Source: an uncultured Pseudomonadales bacterium (GTDB taxonomy: Bacteria > Pseudomonadota > Gammaproteobacteria > Pseudomonadales > Azotimanducaceae). From it: a stretch of DNA of 52,450 nt. Positions 7,526 to 15,410 of this stretch are shown one piece after another. Each line of letters begins with the position of its first letter. Within the stretch, counting starts at the first letter, position 1. The stretch is from positions 12,183 through 64,632 of the forward strand of contig CAMYJX010000002.1 of assembly GCA_947258825.1 (NCBI GenBank). Reading direction: 5' to 3'. The notes beneath the pieces are model-generated. The model saw only the letters and a program-made list of their open reading frames with translations. It did no database searches and was not told where the DNA came from. Both the position numbers and the translations under genes were made by a program.

Positions 7526-8637
7526 TCGGCCGCCGTCATCAGGCCTGCCTCGCTGAGAACGGCAGCGAGCGGCGCGGTGACAACACCCTCCGTCCAATCA
7601 TGCAAGTCACTGGCCTGGCCAAACTTTACCCACCATTCATTGGTGGTGTTCCAGTGCTCCACGATCTGGCCATTGCTCATGCCCAACGGCAGTTCCCCGG
7701 AAATCAGCCCCATGAAGCGGCCGGCCTGTTGCTTGTCGAACACCATGATGCCGCCCTTGTAGATCTCCCCATCAGCGCCGATCACCATGGCCACGTCGTC
7801 GACGCTGAATTGGATTGCATCAGCAATGATCTTGTTGCCTTCCTCAGGGTTGGCCTTCCACCAGTCCACGGCAGCAAAGTAAGCTTTCATAGCCAGTTTC
7901 GCTGCTTCCGGACGATCGTTCAGAAACGCCGAAGTCATGTACATGCCGTCACCCAGCAGGGCGGTGCGAATCCACTTGTCTTCTGCGGACGTGGCCATGA
8001 CCTGGGCGCCCGGCATCCCAGCAATCACCTTGCTGCCAAAGGGCTCCCAGAACTCGCCGGCCGCCACATCGTTGCTGAGCATGGCGCCCACCGCCTCATC
8101 CATGATTACGTTGACGAATTCCACCTCATCAATGGCAATGCCATTCTCTTCCAGCCAGATTCCCATGAATATCTGAGTCAGGCCACCTTCCAGAACAGCG
8201 ACTTTCTTGCCGGCCAGTTCGGATGGCGATGCAATGTCAGGGCGCAATATGATCTTGTCCGTGCCGTAGGAAGGGTTGGTATAAGCCACCAGCTTCACAG
8301 GCACATCCTTGTCCACCGCGATGGGGCCGTACTCTACCGTGCTGGAGGTAATGTCCAACTGTCCGGCGCTCATCAGGCCAAAGCTTTCGTACGGATCCTC
8401 GATAACACGGATATCCAGATCCAGCTCCGGCACCAGATTTTTCTCTTTGGCGATAAACCAAAACGAGTAACCCGGCCAGGAAAACAGCGATACCTTCACC
8501 GTCTCTTTGCTGATTTCGGGCGCTGCAGGTTCGGCTACTTTTGCTGGCTCTTCCGGGCCGCCACAGGCGCCCAGCGTGAGCAGCACGGCGAGCGCCAGCC
8601 AGTGTTTCATCAAGGCACGTTGCATCAATCGGGACAT
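7522..8637 (-). CDS. ABC importer substrate-binding lipoprotein, NitT/TauT type (371 aa)
   Basis: Lipoprotein signal MKHWLALAVLLTLGACGG carries a clear lipobox (LGAC). The mature part is an SsuA/THI5-like binding protein: VSLFSWPGYSFWFIAKEKNL at the start, DITSSTVEYGPIAVD, and SELAGKKVAVLEGGLTQIFM. A stretch NEWWVKFGQASD lies near the C-terminus. I place the start at the ATG at 8637, eight bases after AGGAG, rather than at a GTG at 8646 that abuts it. The aromatic-rich entry (WPGYSFWF) suggests a small organic ligand, but that is inference. It is embedded between permease and ATPase in one operon with a desaturase and a TIM-barrel enzyme. Confidence 0.9.
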   Translation of the reverse strand: MSRLMQRALMKHWLALAVLLTLGACGGPEEPAKVAEPAAPEISKETVKVSLFSWPGYSFWFIAKEKNLVPELDLDIRVIEDPYESFGLMSAGQLDITSSTVEYGPIAVDKDVPVKLVAYTNPSYGTDKIILRPDIASPSELAGKKVAVLEGGLTQIFMGIWLEENGIAIDEVEFVNVIMDEAVGAMLSNDVAAGEFWEPFGSKVIAGMPGAQVMATSAEDKWIRTALLGDGMYMTSAFLNDRPEAAKLAMKAYFAAVDWWKANPEEGNKIIADAIQFSVDDVAMVIGADGEIYKGGIMVFDKQQAGRFMGLISGELPLGMSNGQIVEHWNTTNEWWVKFGQASDLHDWTEGVVTAPLAAVLSEAGLMTAAE

Positions 8638-8664
8638 GGTTTGCACTCCTGGTAGGGGAATCGG

Positions 8665-9582
8665 TCAATGACGGCGGAGGTAGGGAAACATCAGCCAGTA
8701 AAGGCCTCGAAAGGCCAGATCGCAGAGCAGGCCAAGCAGGCCAATCACCAGAATGCCGGCCATGATTTCATCAACATGCACAAAACGGCGGGCGCGCATC
8801 ATCATGGCGCCAATACCGTCGGTTGCTGCGACGATTTCGGCGATTACCAGATAGGTCCAGCTTACGGCGAGCATCTGCCGACACGTATCGACGATGCCTG
8901 GTAGCGCGACGGGGACGACAATGGTCCAGAGGATGGTGCGCCGGGACCCGCCAAGGGTTTTGGATGTTTCAATAAAGTCCAATGGGGTCTGTTTGGTGGT
9001 ATCGCAAACCAGCGTGATCAGAAACCAGATCACACCGAGCATCAGCAGGGCGATCTTCTGGGTATCGCCCGTGCCAAGCCACATCAGCAGCAGGGGGATA
9101 AAGGCCGGCGCCGGAAGATAGCGAAATGCGGAAACCAGAGGGCTCAGTGCCGCTTCCACCACTGGGAATGCACCCATCATCACGCCAATTGGCACCGCTA
9201 CCGCTGCCGCCAGCGCGAAGCTGAGCAGGATGCGCTGCAAGCTGGCGAGGACATCGCTGCTGAAACCACGCTCAGCAAACAGTTGCCACAGCGCCTCTGT
9301 TACCTGCCCAGGCGAAGGGAAAAGCGGATTGCTGGCAGCGCCGCTGGTGGCAGCCAGATGCCATCCGAACAGAAAGCCGAGCCAGGCGAGAACGCCCAGA
9401 GCCACTTTCACCGAAGCTGGCACGCCGCGCTTGAACTCAAACCAGCGCGCACGCACTTTCACCGGCGCCAAAGCTGGCATTGGCGATTCAGGCACGGAAA
9501 TCGACGCGGGCTCGGGTATCGCCCGGATTTCTTCCTCCCGTCGGGGGGCCGCCGGCGTGGGAATTTCCGTGGACTGCAGCAT
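8665..9582 (-). CDS. ABC importer permease, SsuC/TauC type (305 aa)
   Basis: After a long proline-rich cytoplasmic N-terminus of about 45 residues come six hydrophobic helices and the permease coupling loop (EAA-like motif) in ETSKTLGGSRRTILWTIVVP followed by VALPGIVDTCR. This is the BPD_transp_1 fold of nitrate/sulfonate/taurine importers. A GGAGAG site precedes the ATG. It lies 11 nt after the desaturase gene and 27 nt before the binding-protein gene, in the same operon. A single permease gene implies a homodimer in the membrane. Confidence 0.92.
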   Translation of the reverse strand: MLQSTEIPTPAAPRREEEIRAIPEPASISVPESPMPALAPVKVRARWFEFKRGVPASVKVALGVLAWLGFLFGWHLAATSGAASNPLFPSPGQVTEALWQLFAERGFSSDVLASLQRILLSFALAAAVAVPIGVMMGAFPVVEAALSPLVSAFRYLPAPAFIPLLLMWLGTGDTQKIALLMLGVIWFLITLVCDTTKQTPLDFIETSKTLGGSRRTILWTIVVPVALPGIVDTCRQMLAVSWTYLVIAEIVAATDGIGAMMMRARRFVHVDEIMAGILVIGLLGLLCDLAFRGLYWLMFPYLRRH

Positions 9583-9593
9583 GCAGCTCTCCG

Positions 9594-10610
9594 TCAGAAC
9601 GCCGTAAGGAACGACAGCGCATTAACACCCACCGCCCGTCCGGATTTGAGCTGGTCTACAACGCTGTCCTCTCCGTAGTGCTCTGACTGCACCCGGTCAA
9701 CGCGGTGCTTGTGAAACGCCACCAGCTGGGGCCAGAAGTTGAGTTGCTGGGGACATTCTTGCTGATAGAGTTGCTCATGCAGCGCCGGCAGCTTGTACCA
9801 TCCCAGCGTGGGCTTGTTGTGGTGCGCATTGTGATAGGGGAAATTGAGTGCCAGCAGGTTCAACCACGGCCAGCGCGCGGATATCAGATTGCTGTAGGTA
9901 TTGGCTTCCTCATAGGCCAGGTCACCCTTCAGCGGCGGCTCGAAGGTCGGGTCATTCAGGCGATAGAAGATCTCATAGCTGTGTTGGAAGTTGTCCAGGA
10001 AACGCAGGAACGTAAGGAACAGAAGATAAGCGGTCACGTACCCTGCTGCTGCCGCAGGTGACCACCATGCGATCATTGCGAACAGCGCGAACCGGGTCAG
10101 TGCGACACGGAGCACCCGGGCGCGCTGGTCTTTCTTGTCCTCATACACAAAGGGCGCAACCAGCTGCATGCCGTGCATCAGCAGCTCAACGGCGGGGACA
10201 TAGGCCCACTCCAGCGCGTTGACCGTTTTCTCCGTCCAAGGATGGCGCTTGAGCCAGCCGCGGTAATCGAAAGTCACCGGCTCGCAGTTATCCACGTGAT
10301 GGCGCATGTGCTTGTAGCGCATGTCCTCGTAGGTGCCGTAGTTGCTGCCGCAGATGGCGTTCAACCAGCCGCCAAGCAGGCTGTTGTGGGTCGTCTCCTT
10401 GAAGATAGCGTTATGGCCACAGTCATGCATCAGGTAAGCGGCTATGGACATTCCATGGGCCAGCGCTAGAACGCCTCCGGCAAAAAGCCAGGGATTGCCC
10501 TGGAACAGCGCCCACCAGCCACCGAAATAGGCCAGCAGGATGTAGCTGATGCCCGCCATGTTGGGCCACAGGCCATCGGGATCACGCAGAAGGGAACGAA
10601 CAGATTGCAT
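9594..10610 (-). CDS. Membrane fatty-acid-desaturase-family di-iron enzyme (338 aa)
   Basis: The three histidine clusters of the membrane desaturase/hydroxylase family are intact: HDCGHN at residues 62-67, HMRHH at 101-105 and HNAHH near residue 265. They lie among four or more hydrophobic segments, with KLPALHEQLYQ after the last. Such enzymes use O2 and a di-iron centre to desaturate or hydroxylate alkyl chains at the inner membrane. A good AGGAG site precedes the ATG. Its place inside an ABC-importer operon, between the TIM-barrel gene and the permease, is unusual for a lipid-modifying enzyme and suggests that it acts on the imported compound. The substrate is unknown. Confidence 0.9.
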   Translation of the reverse strand: MQSVRSLLRDPDGLWPNMAGISYILLAYFGGWWALFQGNPWLFAGGVLALAHGMSIAAYLMHDCGHNAIFKETTHNSLLGGWLNAICGSNYGTYEDMRYKHMRHHVDNCEPVTFDYRGWLKRHPWTEKTVNALEWAYVPAVELLMHGMQLVAPFVYEDKKDQRARVLRVALTRFALFAMIAWWSPAAAAGYVTAYLLFLTFLRFLDNFQHSYEIFYRLNDPTFEPPLKGDLAYEEANTYSNLISARWPWLNLLALNFPYHNAHHNKPTLGWYKLPALHEQLYQQECPQQLNFWPQLVAFHKHRVDRVQSEHYGEDSVVDQLKSGRAVGVNALSFLTAF

Positions 10611-10630
10611 CGTTGAACTCCTGATCAGAA

Positions 10631-11503
10631 TCAGCCGGCTTGAGCGACTCTTGCGGTAGCGGCGCGGTCCACCCAGCCGGCAAAGTGAAGCCGCTGGCGC
10701 TCACCTATCCAACGGTTCAGCTCCCACAGATCGGCCACCGGCGCGTTGGTGAAGGGCAGATGGTGCAGATAACCGTCCGGACCGAATTCCGGCGTCAGGG
10801 TGCTGACCTGGTAGCCCCGGCGTCGCTGCGAACGCCAGATTTCTTCCCAGCAGCGCTCGTGGGAAGCAAGCGCGGCGGCATATTCCGGGGCGGCGGGATG
10901 CGGCACTTGCGGCCCCTGGTCATATCCCACCCGGCCGTGGATGTGGTGAGCCCGCTCCGCCACCTCGGTGATCACATCCCACTCGCTGTCCATCAGGCGC
11001 TCACACACCACCACCCAGTGACTGAAATCACAGGTAATTACCAGCTGGGGAAGCTGACGCAGCACATCCCGCGTCACCCAGGGGTTGAAAAACGATCGGC
11101 CTCGATGGGTTTCGAAACTGCAGATTACGCCGTGCCCGTCGGCGATCGCCTGAGCGCGGCGGAAGAAGTCCACCTGGACGTCCAGCGGCCAGGCATCGCA
11201 ACCTCCCATGACGTTGAATAAACGCGGCGAGAGCGTCGTGCCCCGGCGGATCTTGTCATCGAGATCCGCCAGGTGCTCGTCTGGCGTGGCCTGCCTGTCC
11301 GGTACGTAGCTGCCCGTGGTGCAGATCTCACAGATGTAGTCGAGTTTATGCGTCGCCAATGCATCCGTGAGCTGTTCGAGATCTTCGTCGTTTGACGGAG
11401 CCGGCGCTTCAACACCCTGAAAGCCTGCCTGGCTGGCCAGCAGCGCACCCTCCGCAACAGACCCCGTGTGGCCCCACAAGGTCTTGTAGAGCTTCAGTTC
11501 CAT
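10631..11503 (-). CDS. Sugar-phosphate isomerase/epimerase-like TIM-barrel enzyme (290 aa)
   Basis: The fold is the xylose isomerase-like TIM barrel (AP endonuclease 2 family): GFQGVEAPAPS, YICEICTTGSY, ICSFETHRGRSFFNPW, LVITCDFSHWVVVCE, and VSTLTPEFGP. Glu and His/Asp residues at these strand ends (FETHRGR, CDFSHW, HHIHGRVG, TPEFGP) match the metal-binding positions of the family. I chose the ATG at 11503, eight bases after GAGGG, over an upstream ATG at 11524. It is the first gene of the operon with desaturase and ABC importer. Family members isomerise sugars or cyclic polyols, or cleave other small hydroxy compounds, so the reaction is not assigned. Confidence 0.85.
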   Translation of the reverse strand: MELKLYKTLWGHTGSVAEGALLASQAGFQGVEAPAPSNDEDLEQLTDALATHKLDYICEICTTGSYVPDRQATPDEHLADLDDKIRRGTTLSPRLFNVMGGCDAWPLDVQVDFFRRAQAIADGHGVICSFETHRGRSFFNPWVTRDVLRQLPQLVITCDFSHWVVVCERLMDSEWDVITEVAERAHHIHGRVGYDQGPQVPHPAAPEYAAALASHERCWEEIWRSQRRRGYQVSTLTPEFGPDGYLHHLPFTNAPVADLWELNRWIGERQRLHFAGWVDRAATARVAQAG

Positions 11504-11882
11504 TAGAACGTCCCTCTTATCCATAGCGGCCTAGCGTTGGTTTCCGTCTGCCCACCGACACCTGCGGCTTCTCAACTCGACGGCGGGGATCGCTTTCGCT
11601 CCTGACAGCTTGCTCCCGTTGGCGCGCTGCATCTCAAACAGTTGCTACAGGCGTTTTGCAAACTTTCTACAAATGTTTGCAAGGGTTGTGCCAAAGAGGC
11701 CAATCTGGAGAAAAGGTTGGAATGCAGGCAAACCAGCAAGCTTATGCTGGCGCAAAGCCGTCCGTTCATGCTGGAGTTGCCCCGTTCTGGTGCCGGGCCG
11801 GACCAATAACGCACCGCTATCCACCGCAGCTCCCCCATCGGGAACGGCTCTATAGGACGAGTACGGTCTCGGCTATGCCCGC
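11504..11882. other. Upstream region of the ABC/desaturase operon
   Basis: About 379 bases separate the EthD-like gene from the first gene of the ABC operon, both on the minus strand. The region should hold the operon promoter. The only structured signal I see is the repeated TTTGCAA sequence at 11645-11682. A minus-strand frame of 88 codons (11572-11838) has no ribosome-binding site or recognisable domain. Confidence 0.5.
11645..11682. promoter_or_regulatory. Candidate operator: inverted and direct TTTGCAA repeats
   Basis: TTGCAAAC (11656-11663) and GTTTGCAA (11675-11682) are exact 8-base inverted repeats, 19 bases centre to centre. The same stretch is also an imperfect direct repeat: CTACAGGCGTTTTGCAA at 11645 and CTACAAATGTTTGCAA at 11668. 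It lies about 140-180 nt upstream of the operon's first ATG. Spacing near two helical turns fits a dimeric regulator. No regulator gene is adjacent. Confidence 0.45.
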
Positions 11883-12263
11883 TCAGGCATCAGACTGCCT
11901 TGCCTTAGCCAGATCGGACTCGTGCTCCTCTACAAAAAAGAAGCGATTCCTCGAGCGGTCGAACAACTGCTCCTCATCCTCGGCGATCTCAGCCGCCGCC
12001 TCCGGTGATCCAAGCACCGCGTTGCACGCTTCATAAGCGGCACGATCTGGATACCAGATTTCCATGACGACATCGTATTCCGCCTCTACCGCCTCGCCGG
12101 TAATCGGATTGGGATAGGGGGTAAGAAAGCGCCGCATGTATCGTGAGGCGTAGTCCTTGAGATATTTCTCGCCGATGACCCGATGGCGTGTCTCGTAGTA
12201 TTCACGAAACGCATCGACCGTCATTCCGGGCCTGCGTTTCAATAAACCAACTACTTTGAACAT
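11883..12263 (-). CDS. EthD-domain (dimeric alpha-beta barrel) protein (126 aa)
   Basis: The opening MFKVVGLLKRRPGMTVDAFR followed by EYYETRHRVIGEKYL is the EthD/dimeric alpha-beta-barrel signature: a beta strand, then the 'F..Y....H' helix. Later EYDVVMEIWYPDRAAYEAC is the second ferredoxin-like half. Members act as small hydratases, lactone-processing enzymes or helpers of oxygenases, often in catabolic clusters. A perfect AGGAGG site lies 7 nt before the ATG. It sits between a ketopantoate-reductase-like gene and the ABC/desaturase operon on the same strand, which supports a catabolic role. The substrate is not known. Confidence 0.8.
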   Translation of the reverse strand: MFKVVGLLKRRPGMTVDAFREYYETRHRVIGEKYLKDYASRYMRRFLTPYPNPITGEAVEAEYDVVMEIWYPDRAAYEACNAVLGSPEAAAEIAEDEEQLFDRSRNRFFFVEEHESDLAKARQSDA

Positions 12264-12407
12264 GCATAATCCTCCTGATTCCCGGAACCAACAGCCTCCA
12301 GCAGTTTAACCGCGATCTTCCGCTTCGGCGCGAAAGCGCAGATGAGCGAGGATTGGTGCCGGCAGCGGACGCTCCTGCGAACCGAAGCGTCCACGTGGAG
12401 GGTCGAT

Positions 12408-13334
12408 TCATTCGCGGGCAAGCCGCTCCTGGGGCATCAGGCAATCAAAAATGAAGCTGTTGACGGGGGTATCCACCCCCAGCTGCTCGCCCAGCTTCAC
12501 AATGGCGCCAACCTGAGATTCCAGTTCAGAAGGGCGGCCCTGCATGATGTCGCGCTGCATTGAGGCTGTGGTTTCAGGGGGCGCCAGAGCGTGCTGCGCG
12601 GTTACCCGCCCTAGAGCATCCTCCACCCAGTTGACCCCCAAAGCCCGACCGACTTCCCAGATTTCCCGCTTAGCGTCCTCGATCAACTGGTTGGTCCGCG
12701 GATCTGCCAGCATCACGCCCATGGGAACGCGGGTAATGGCGCCCACGGCTCCGATAGGGGCCACGGCGAGAAATTTCTGCCACATGGAAGCGAGCATGTC
12801 GTCGCTCACCTCTACGGCCACCCCTTTGGCTCGATCAAAGGCCTGCCGCAACCGCTCGATGTTTTCGTTGCTGACGGGATGCAGCGCGCCGAACTGGATG
12901 TAGGGATCGACACCACCATGGATGACGTGCCCAGGTCCTTCGATATAGGCAAAGATGCCGCAGCTGCCGCCGAGCACCCGATCTTCGCCCAACACTTCAG
13001 CCAGCACGCGCGGCGTATCGATACCGTTCTGCAGGGGGACTACCAGAGAATGCGGGCCCAGCAGCGGTTTGAGAGATTCCGCAGCCTCCCGCACCTGCCA
13101 GGTCTTGACGCCAAGCAGCACCACGTCAGCCATGCCTGCTTCGTCCGCATTGTCAGTGACGCTCACCGGATTCAAACAGAAATCGCCCGCCGGGCTGTCA
13201 ACCCGAAGCCCGGATCTGCGCATGGCTGCAAGATGCTCGCCGCGGGCGACAAAAACAACGTCTTCGCCGGCTTCGGCAAGCCTGCCGCCGAAGTAGGCGC
13301 CTACGCCACCGACCCCGAATACCAGAATTCTCAT
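12408..13334 (-). CDS. Ketopantoate reductase-like NAD(P)-dependent dehydrogenase (308 aa)
   Basis: The N-terminal Rossmann motif is MRILVFGVGGVGAYFGGRLA, followed by VVLLGVKTWQV and LVVPLQNGID, both typical of 2-dehydropantoate 2-reductases (PanE/ApbA). The C-terminal helical domain contains the conserved lysine context MLASMWQKFLAVAPIGAVGA and ends with HALAPPETTASMQRDIMQGR and SELESQVGAIVKLGEQLGV. I start at the ATG at 13334, where family proteins begin, although no strong ribosome-binding site is visible. It could be the true PanE of pantothenate synthesis, but its placement with EthD and the ABC/desaturase genes makes a related 2-oxo or 2-hydroxy acid substrate plausible. Confidence 0.82.
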   Translation of the reverse strand: MRILVFGVGGVGAYFGGRLAEAGEDVVFVARGEHLAAMRRSGLRVDSPAGDFCLNPVSVTDNADEAGMADVVLLGVKTWQVREAAESLKPLLGPHSLVVPLQNGIDTPRVLAEVLGEDRVLGGSCGIFAYIEGPGHVIHGGVDPYIQFGALHPVSNENIERLRQAFDRAKGVAVEVSDDMLASMWQKFLAVAPIGAVGAITRVPMGVMLADPRTNQLIEDAKREIWEVGRALGVNWVEDALGRVTAQHALAPPETTASMQRDIMQGRPSELESQVGAIVKLGEQLGVDTPVNSFIFDCLMPQERLARE

Positions 13335-13388
13335 GGTCAGCGATGATAGTCTTTCGGCCGATGGCACGAAACAGGGATCGAGAGGAGG

Positions 13389-13416
13389 AAAAGGTTAAAG
13401 GTTAACGAACGGCACC
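13389..13416 (-). repeat. Dispersed 28-bp element, copy 1
   Basis: On the plus strand it reads AAAAGGTTAAAGGTTAACGA followed by ACGGCACC. It contains the 13-bp palindrome GTTAA-AGG-TTAAC and the direct repeat AGGTTA. Two near-identical copies stand at 23051 and 36357. This copy lies 19 nt downstream of the stop of the minus-strand gene 13436-13726, reading GGTGCC...CTTTT in that gene's direction. Confidence 0.75.
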
Positions 13417-13435
13417 AGCTGGGTTGATCGAGGGG

Positions 13436-13726
13436 TCAGCCGGAGCGCCGATCCCGACCGGCGCGTTTGTCATCCTGAGCATGGTACTGATCACCGATAC
13501 CCCGGAACGGTGTTCGCCGATCTTCGTCCTGGCGTCGGTCGTCCCAGTGCTTGTACTTGCAGCGACAACCATTGGGGTCGCTGCAGTCGGGTAACGGGAG
13601 CAGAGGCGCCTCGCTGGATAGGAACCTCTGATGCTCTATGCCGCGGACGGCCTCGCAGGCACCAACCACTGAAGGCCGGATGGATACTGCGCGGTACGGC
13701 GACGGTTTCGGGCTTGGCTTGCTCAT
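13436..13726 (-). CDS. Small Cys/Arg-rich protein of unknown function (96 aa)
   Basis: The N-terminal half is variable. The C-terminal half is dense with conserved-looking residues: a cysteine cluster in CSDPNGCRCKYKHWDDRRQD, then DRRTPFRGIGDQ and a basic tail DKRAGRDRRSG. Three cysteines and a histidine within about 15 residues suggest metal binding. Overall it is soluble with no signal peptide. The dispersed 28-bp element follows its stop. It is probably monocistronic. I do not recognise the function, and the ribosome-binding site is weak. Confidence 0.6.
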   Translation of the reverse strand: MSKPSPKPSPYRAVSIRPSVVGACEAVRGIEHQRFLSSEAPLLPLPDCSDPNGCRCKYKHWDDRRQDEDRRTPFRGIGDQYHAQDDKRAGRDRRSG

Positions 13727-13848
13727 GAGAAAACATTATCCAATAAGATCTATGCTGTCTGTGATCTACAGTTAGCACTTTGTAAGGTTCGCCTCACGAA
13801 TTCAGCAAGAATACTTTCCAGAAATCCTTCGTTCAGAGACAACTTCAA

Positions 13849-15369
13849 TTGAAGATCAAGCGCCGCAAGCCCAACTTGCGGGAATCGGGAGTCAGATACG
13901 CTCTGCAGGTTTTCTGCTGCATGCTTCTGTTCCAGGCTCTGGTCGCACAGGGCGCGCCACCCGGCTCTGACAACGGGCTGACCCGCGAGGGCCGATGGTT
14001 CTACCAGCATGGAAAACCTCTGTGGATGGCGGGCTTAGACTTCCAGTCCGCCGCCTCACGCAAGCACTATGACTACCGGCTGCTTCTCGATCGGCTGCAG
14101 GAAGTCGGCCTCAACAAGGTTCGGCTGTGGGCCTATACATGGTTCATGGGCCGCAAGAGCCTTGCGCCATGGAAATACAGCGACGGCAGGTATGACCTGG
14201 ACGAATGGGACGAATCGTACTGGGAAAGAATCAGGCGCTTCGTTCGCGATGCGGAAGCTCGGAAGATTTTCGTTGAGTTCACCCTGTTTGCGCCCTATCC
14301 GTCCCGATCAACGCCCCCCTGGTGGGTAAACGACGAATACCAGCTCGCCTGGAACCGCGCGTACAACCGGAACGGCGCTTTCACGTCGAACGCCGAGGGC
14401 CATTTTTATCCAAAGTTCTACTCCCTGATTCATCCGGAGAAGTCTCTTAGCGGCAGGACGCTGTTCGGGTATCAGCGCGCACTGGTGGACAAAGCCCTTG
14501 CAGAGCTGGGAGATTGCAACAACGTCTTTTTTGAGATCGCCAACGAGTTTCCGGGCGATTTCGAGAACAGAGGGCAACTTTCAGGCAGCGTTCACTGGGC
14601 CCTCTACTGGGCGCGCTACGTAAAGACCCGAACCGCTCGACCCGTCGCCTTGCACGCTCACGATTCTTCGGGCGCGCACCTGCGTGGTTTGGAAAACTAC
14701 AACGACAGGCCGTTTGTAGACGTCCTCAATTTCCACTTCTATTCGCGCAAACCAAGGCAGGTATCCCAGCTTCTCACCACCGCGGGGACCTCCAGGAAAA
14801 TACTCCAACTCAACGAATCCCATTCCTACATGGACAGCGAAGACAACTGGCACGCGGCTATCAGAGAATCCTGGAGCGCCTTCATCGAAGGCGCGTACTA
14901 CCACTACTTTCATTCCGATGCCTATCCGGACGCCATGCTCAATCCAGTCTGGCAGCAGAGAATAGAAAGCCTCGCTTTCCTTCGGAGAATCGCCGAGTCT
15001 CAGAGGTTCTGGGAGCTCTCACCTCATGACCCGTCAGGCAGGCCGCTGCGAGACAGCCTTGTTCTGGAACGGACCGACATGAAGCACCTTGTCACAGGCA
15101 GGGAAGGATCAAGATACATAGCGTATCTCTGGCCCGCCCGTTTGAGGCAGGACACCTGGGAATCCAATCGGTGCGGTCAGATCAGGCTGAACTTGGCTGG
15201 CGGGCATCACGATATCGAATGGTATGATCCTCGCGATGGCACCCTGCTGAGACGGGAATCAGGCCTGGCCGCGGCGGCAACCTCCAACATTCCCTGCGCT
15301 GAAGGCGCACAGCCGGAAACGGGATACCTGCTGATCGTGCAGCGACGTGACCCAACGAACCACAATTAG
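13849..15369 (+). CDS. Secreted clan GH-A (GH5-like) glycoside hydrolase-type protein (506 aa)
   Basis: The N-terminus is a signal peptide (basic KIKRRK..., then YALQVFCCMLLFQALVAQG), so the protein is exported. The body is a TIM barrel: KPLWMAGLDF at strand 1, LNKVRLWAYTWFMG, VFFEIANEFPGD with the predicted acid/base Glu233, VLNFHFYSRKP, and ILQLNESHSYM with the predicted nucleophile Glu323. A beta-rich C-terminal module of about 100 residues follows (IRLNLAGGHHDIEWYDPRDG), common as a GH-A accessory domain. The start is TTG at 13849 with no strong ribosome-binding site; an ATG at 13921 would still leave some hydrophobic signal. The substrate is unknown. It is a lone gene, convergent with the channel gene downstream. 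Confidence 0.78.
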   Translation: MKIKRRKPNLRESGVRYALQVFCCMLLFQALVAQGAPPGSDNGLTREGRWFYQHGKPLWMAGLDFQSAASRKHYDYRLLLDRLQEVGLNKVRLWAYTWFMGRKSLAPWKYSDGRYDLDEWDESYWERIRRFVRDAEARKIFVEFTLFAPYPSRSTPPWWVNDEYQLAWNRAYNRNGAFTSNAEGHFYPKFYSLIHPEKSLSGRTLFGYQRALVDKALAELGDCNNVFFEIANEFPGDFENRGQLSGSVHWALYWARYVKTRTARPVALHAHDSSGAHLRGLENYNDRPFVDVLNFHFYSRKPRQVSQLLTTAGTSRKILQLNESHSYMDSEDNWHAAIRESWSAFIEGAYYHYFHSDAYPDAMLNPVWQQRIESLAFLRRIAESQRFWELSPHDPSGRPLRDSLVLERTDMKHLVTGREGSRYIAYLWPARLRQDTWESNRCGQIRLNLAGGHHDIEWYDPRDGTLLRRESGLAAAATSNIPCAEGAQPETGYLLIVQRRDPTNHN

Positions 15370-15410
15370 CGAATCCTCAGAGACTCAAATGAAGAACCTT
15401 CGCAACTTCG

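Noticed and set aside
11572..11838. Minus-strand frame of 88 codons upstream of the ABC operon, possibly a regulator
   Set aside because: No ribosome-binding site, no helix-turn-helix, and it covers the candidate operator.
12367..12392. Inverted repeat GGACGCT/AGCGTCC after the ketopantoate-reductase-like gene as a terminator
   Set aside because: The 7-bp stem has a 12-nt loop and no T-run on the coding strand; support is too weak.
13389..13416. Dispersed element as a simple intrinsic terminator
   Set aside because: The stem is only five AT-rich pairs, and copy 2 lies in a divergent promoter region where nothing ends; terminator use is possible only for copies 1 and 3.
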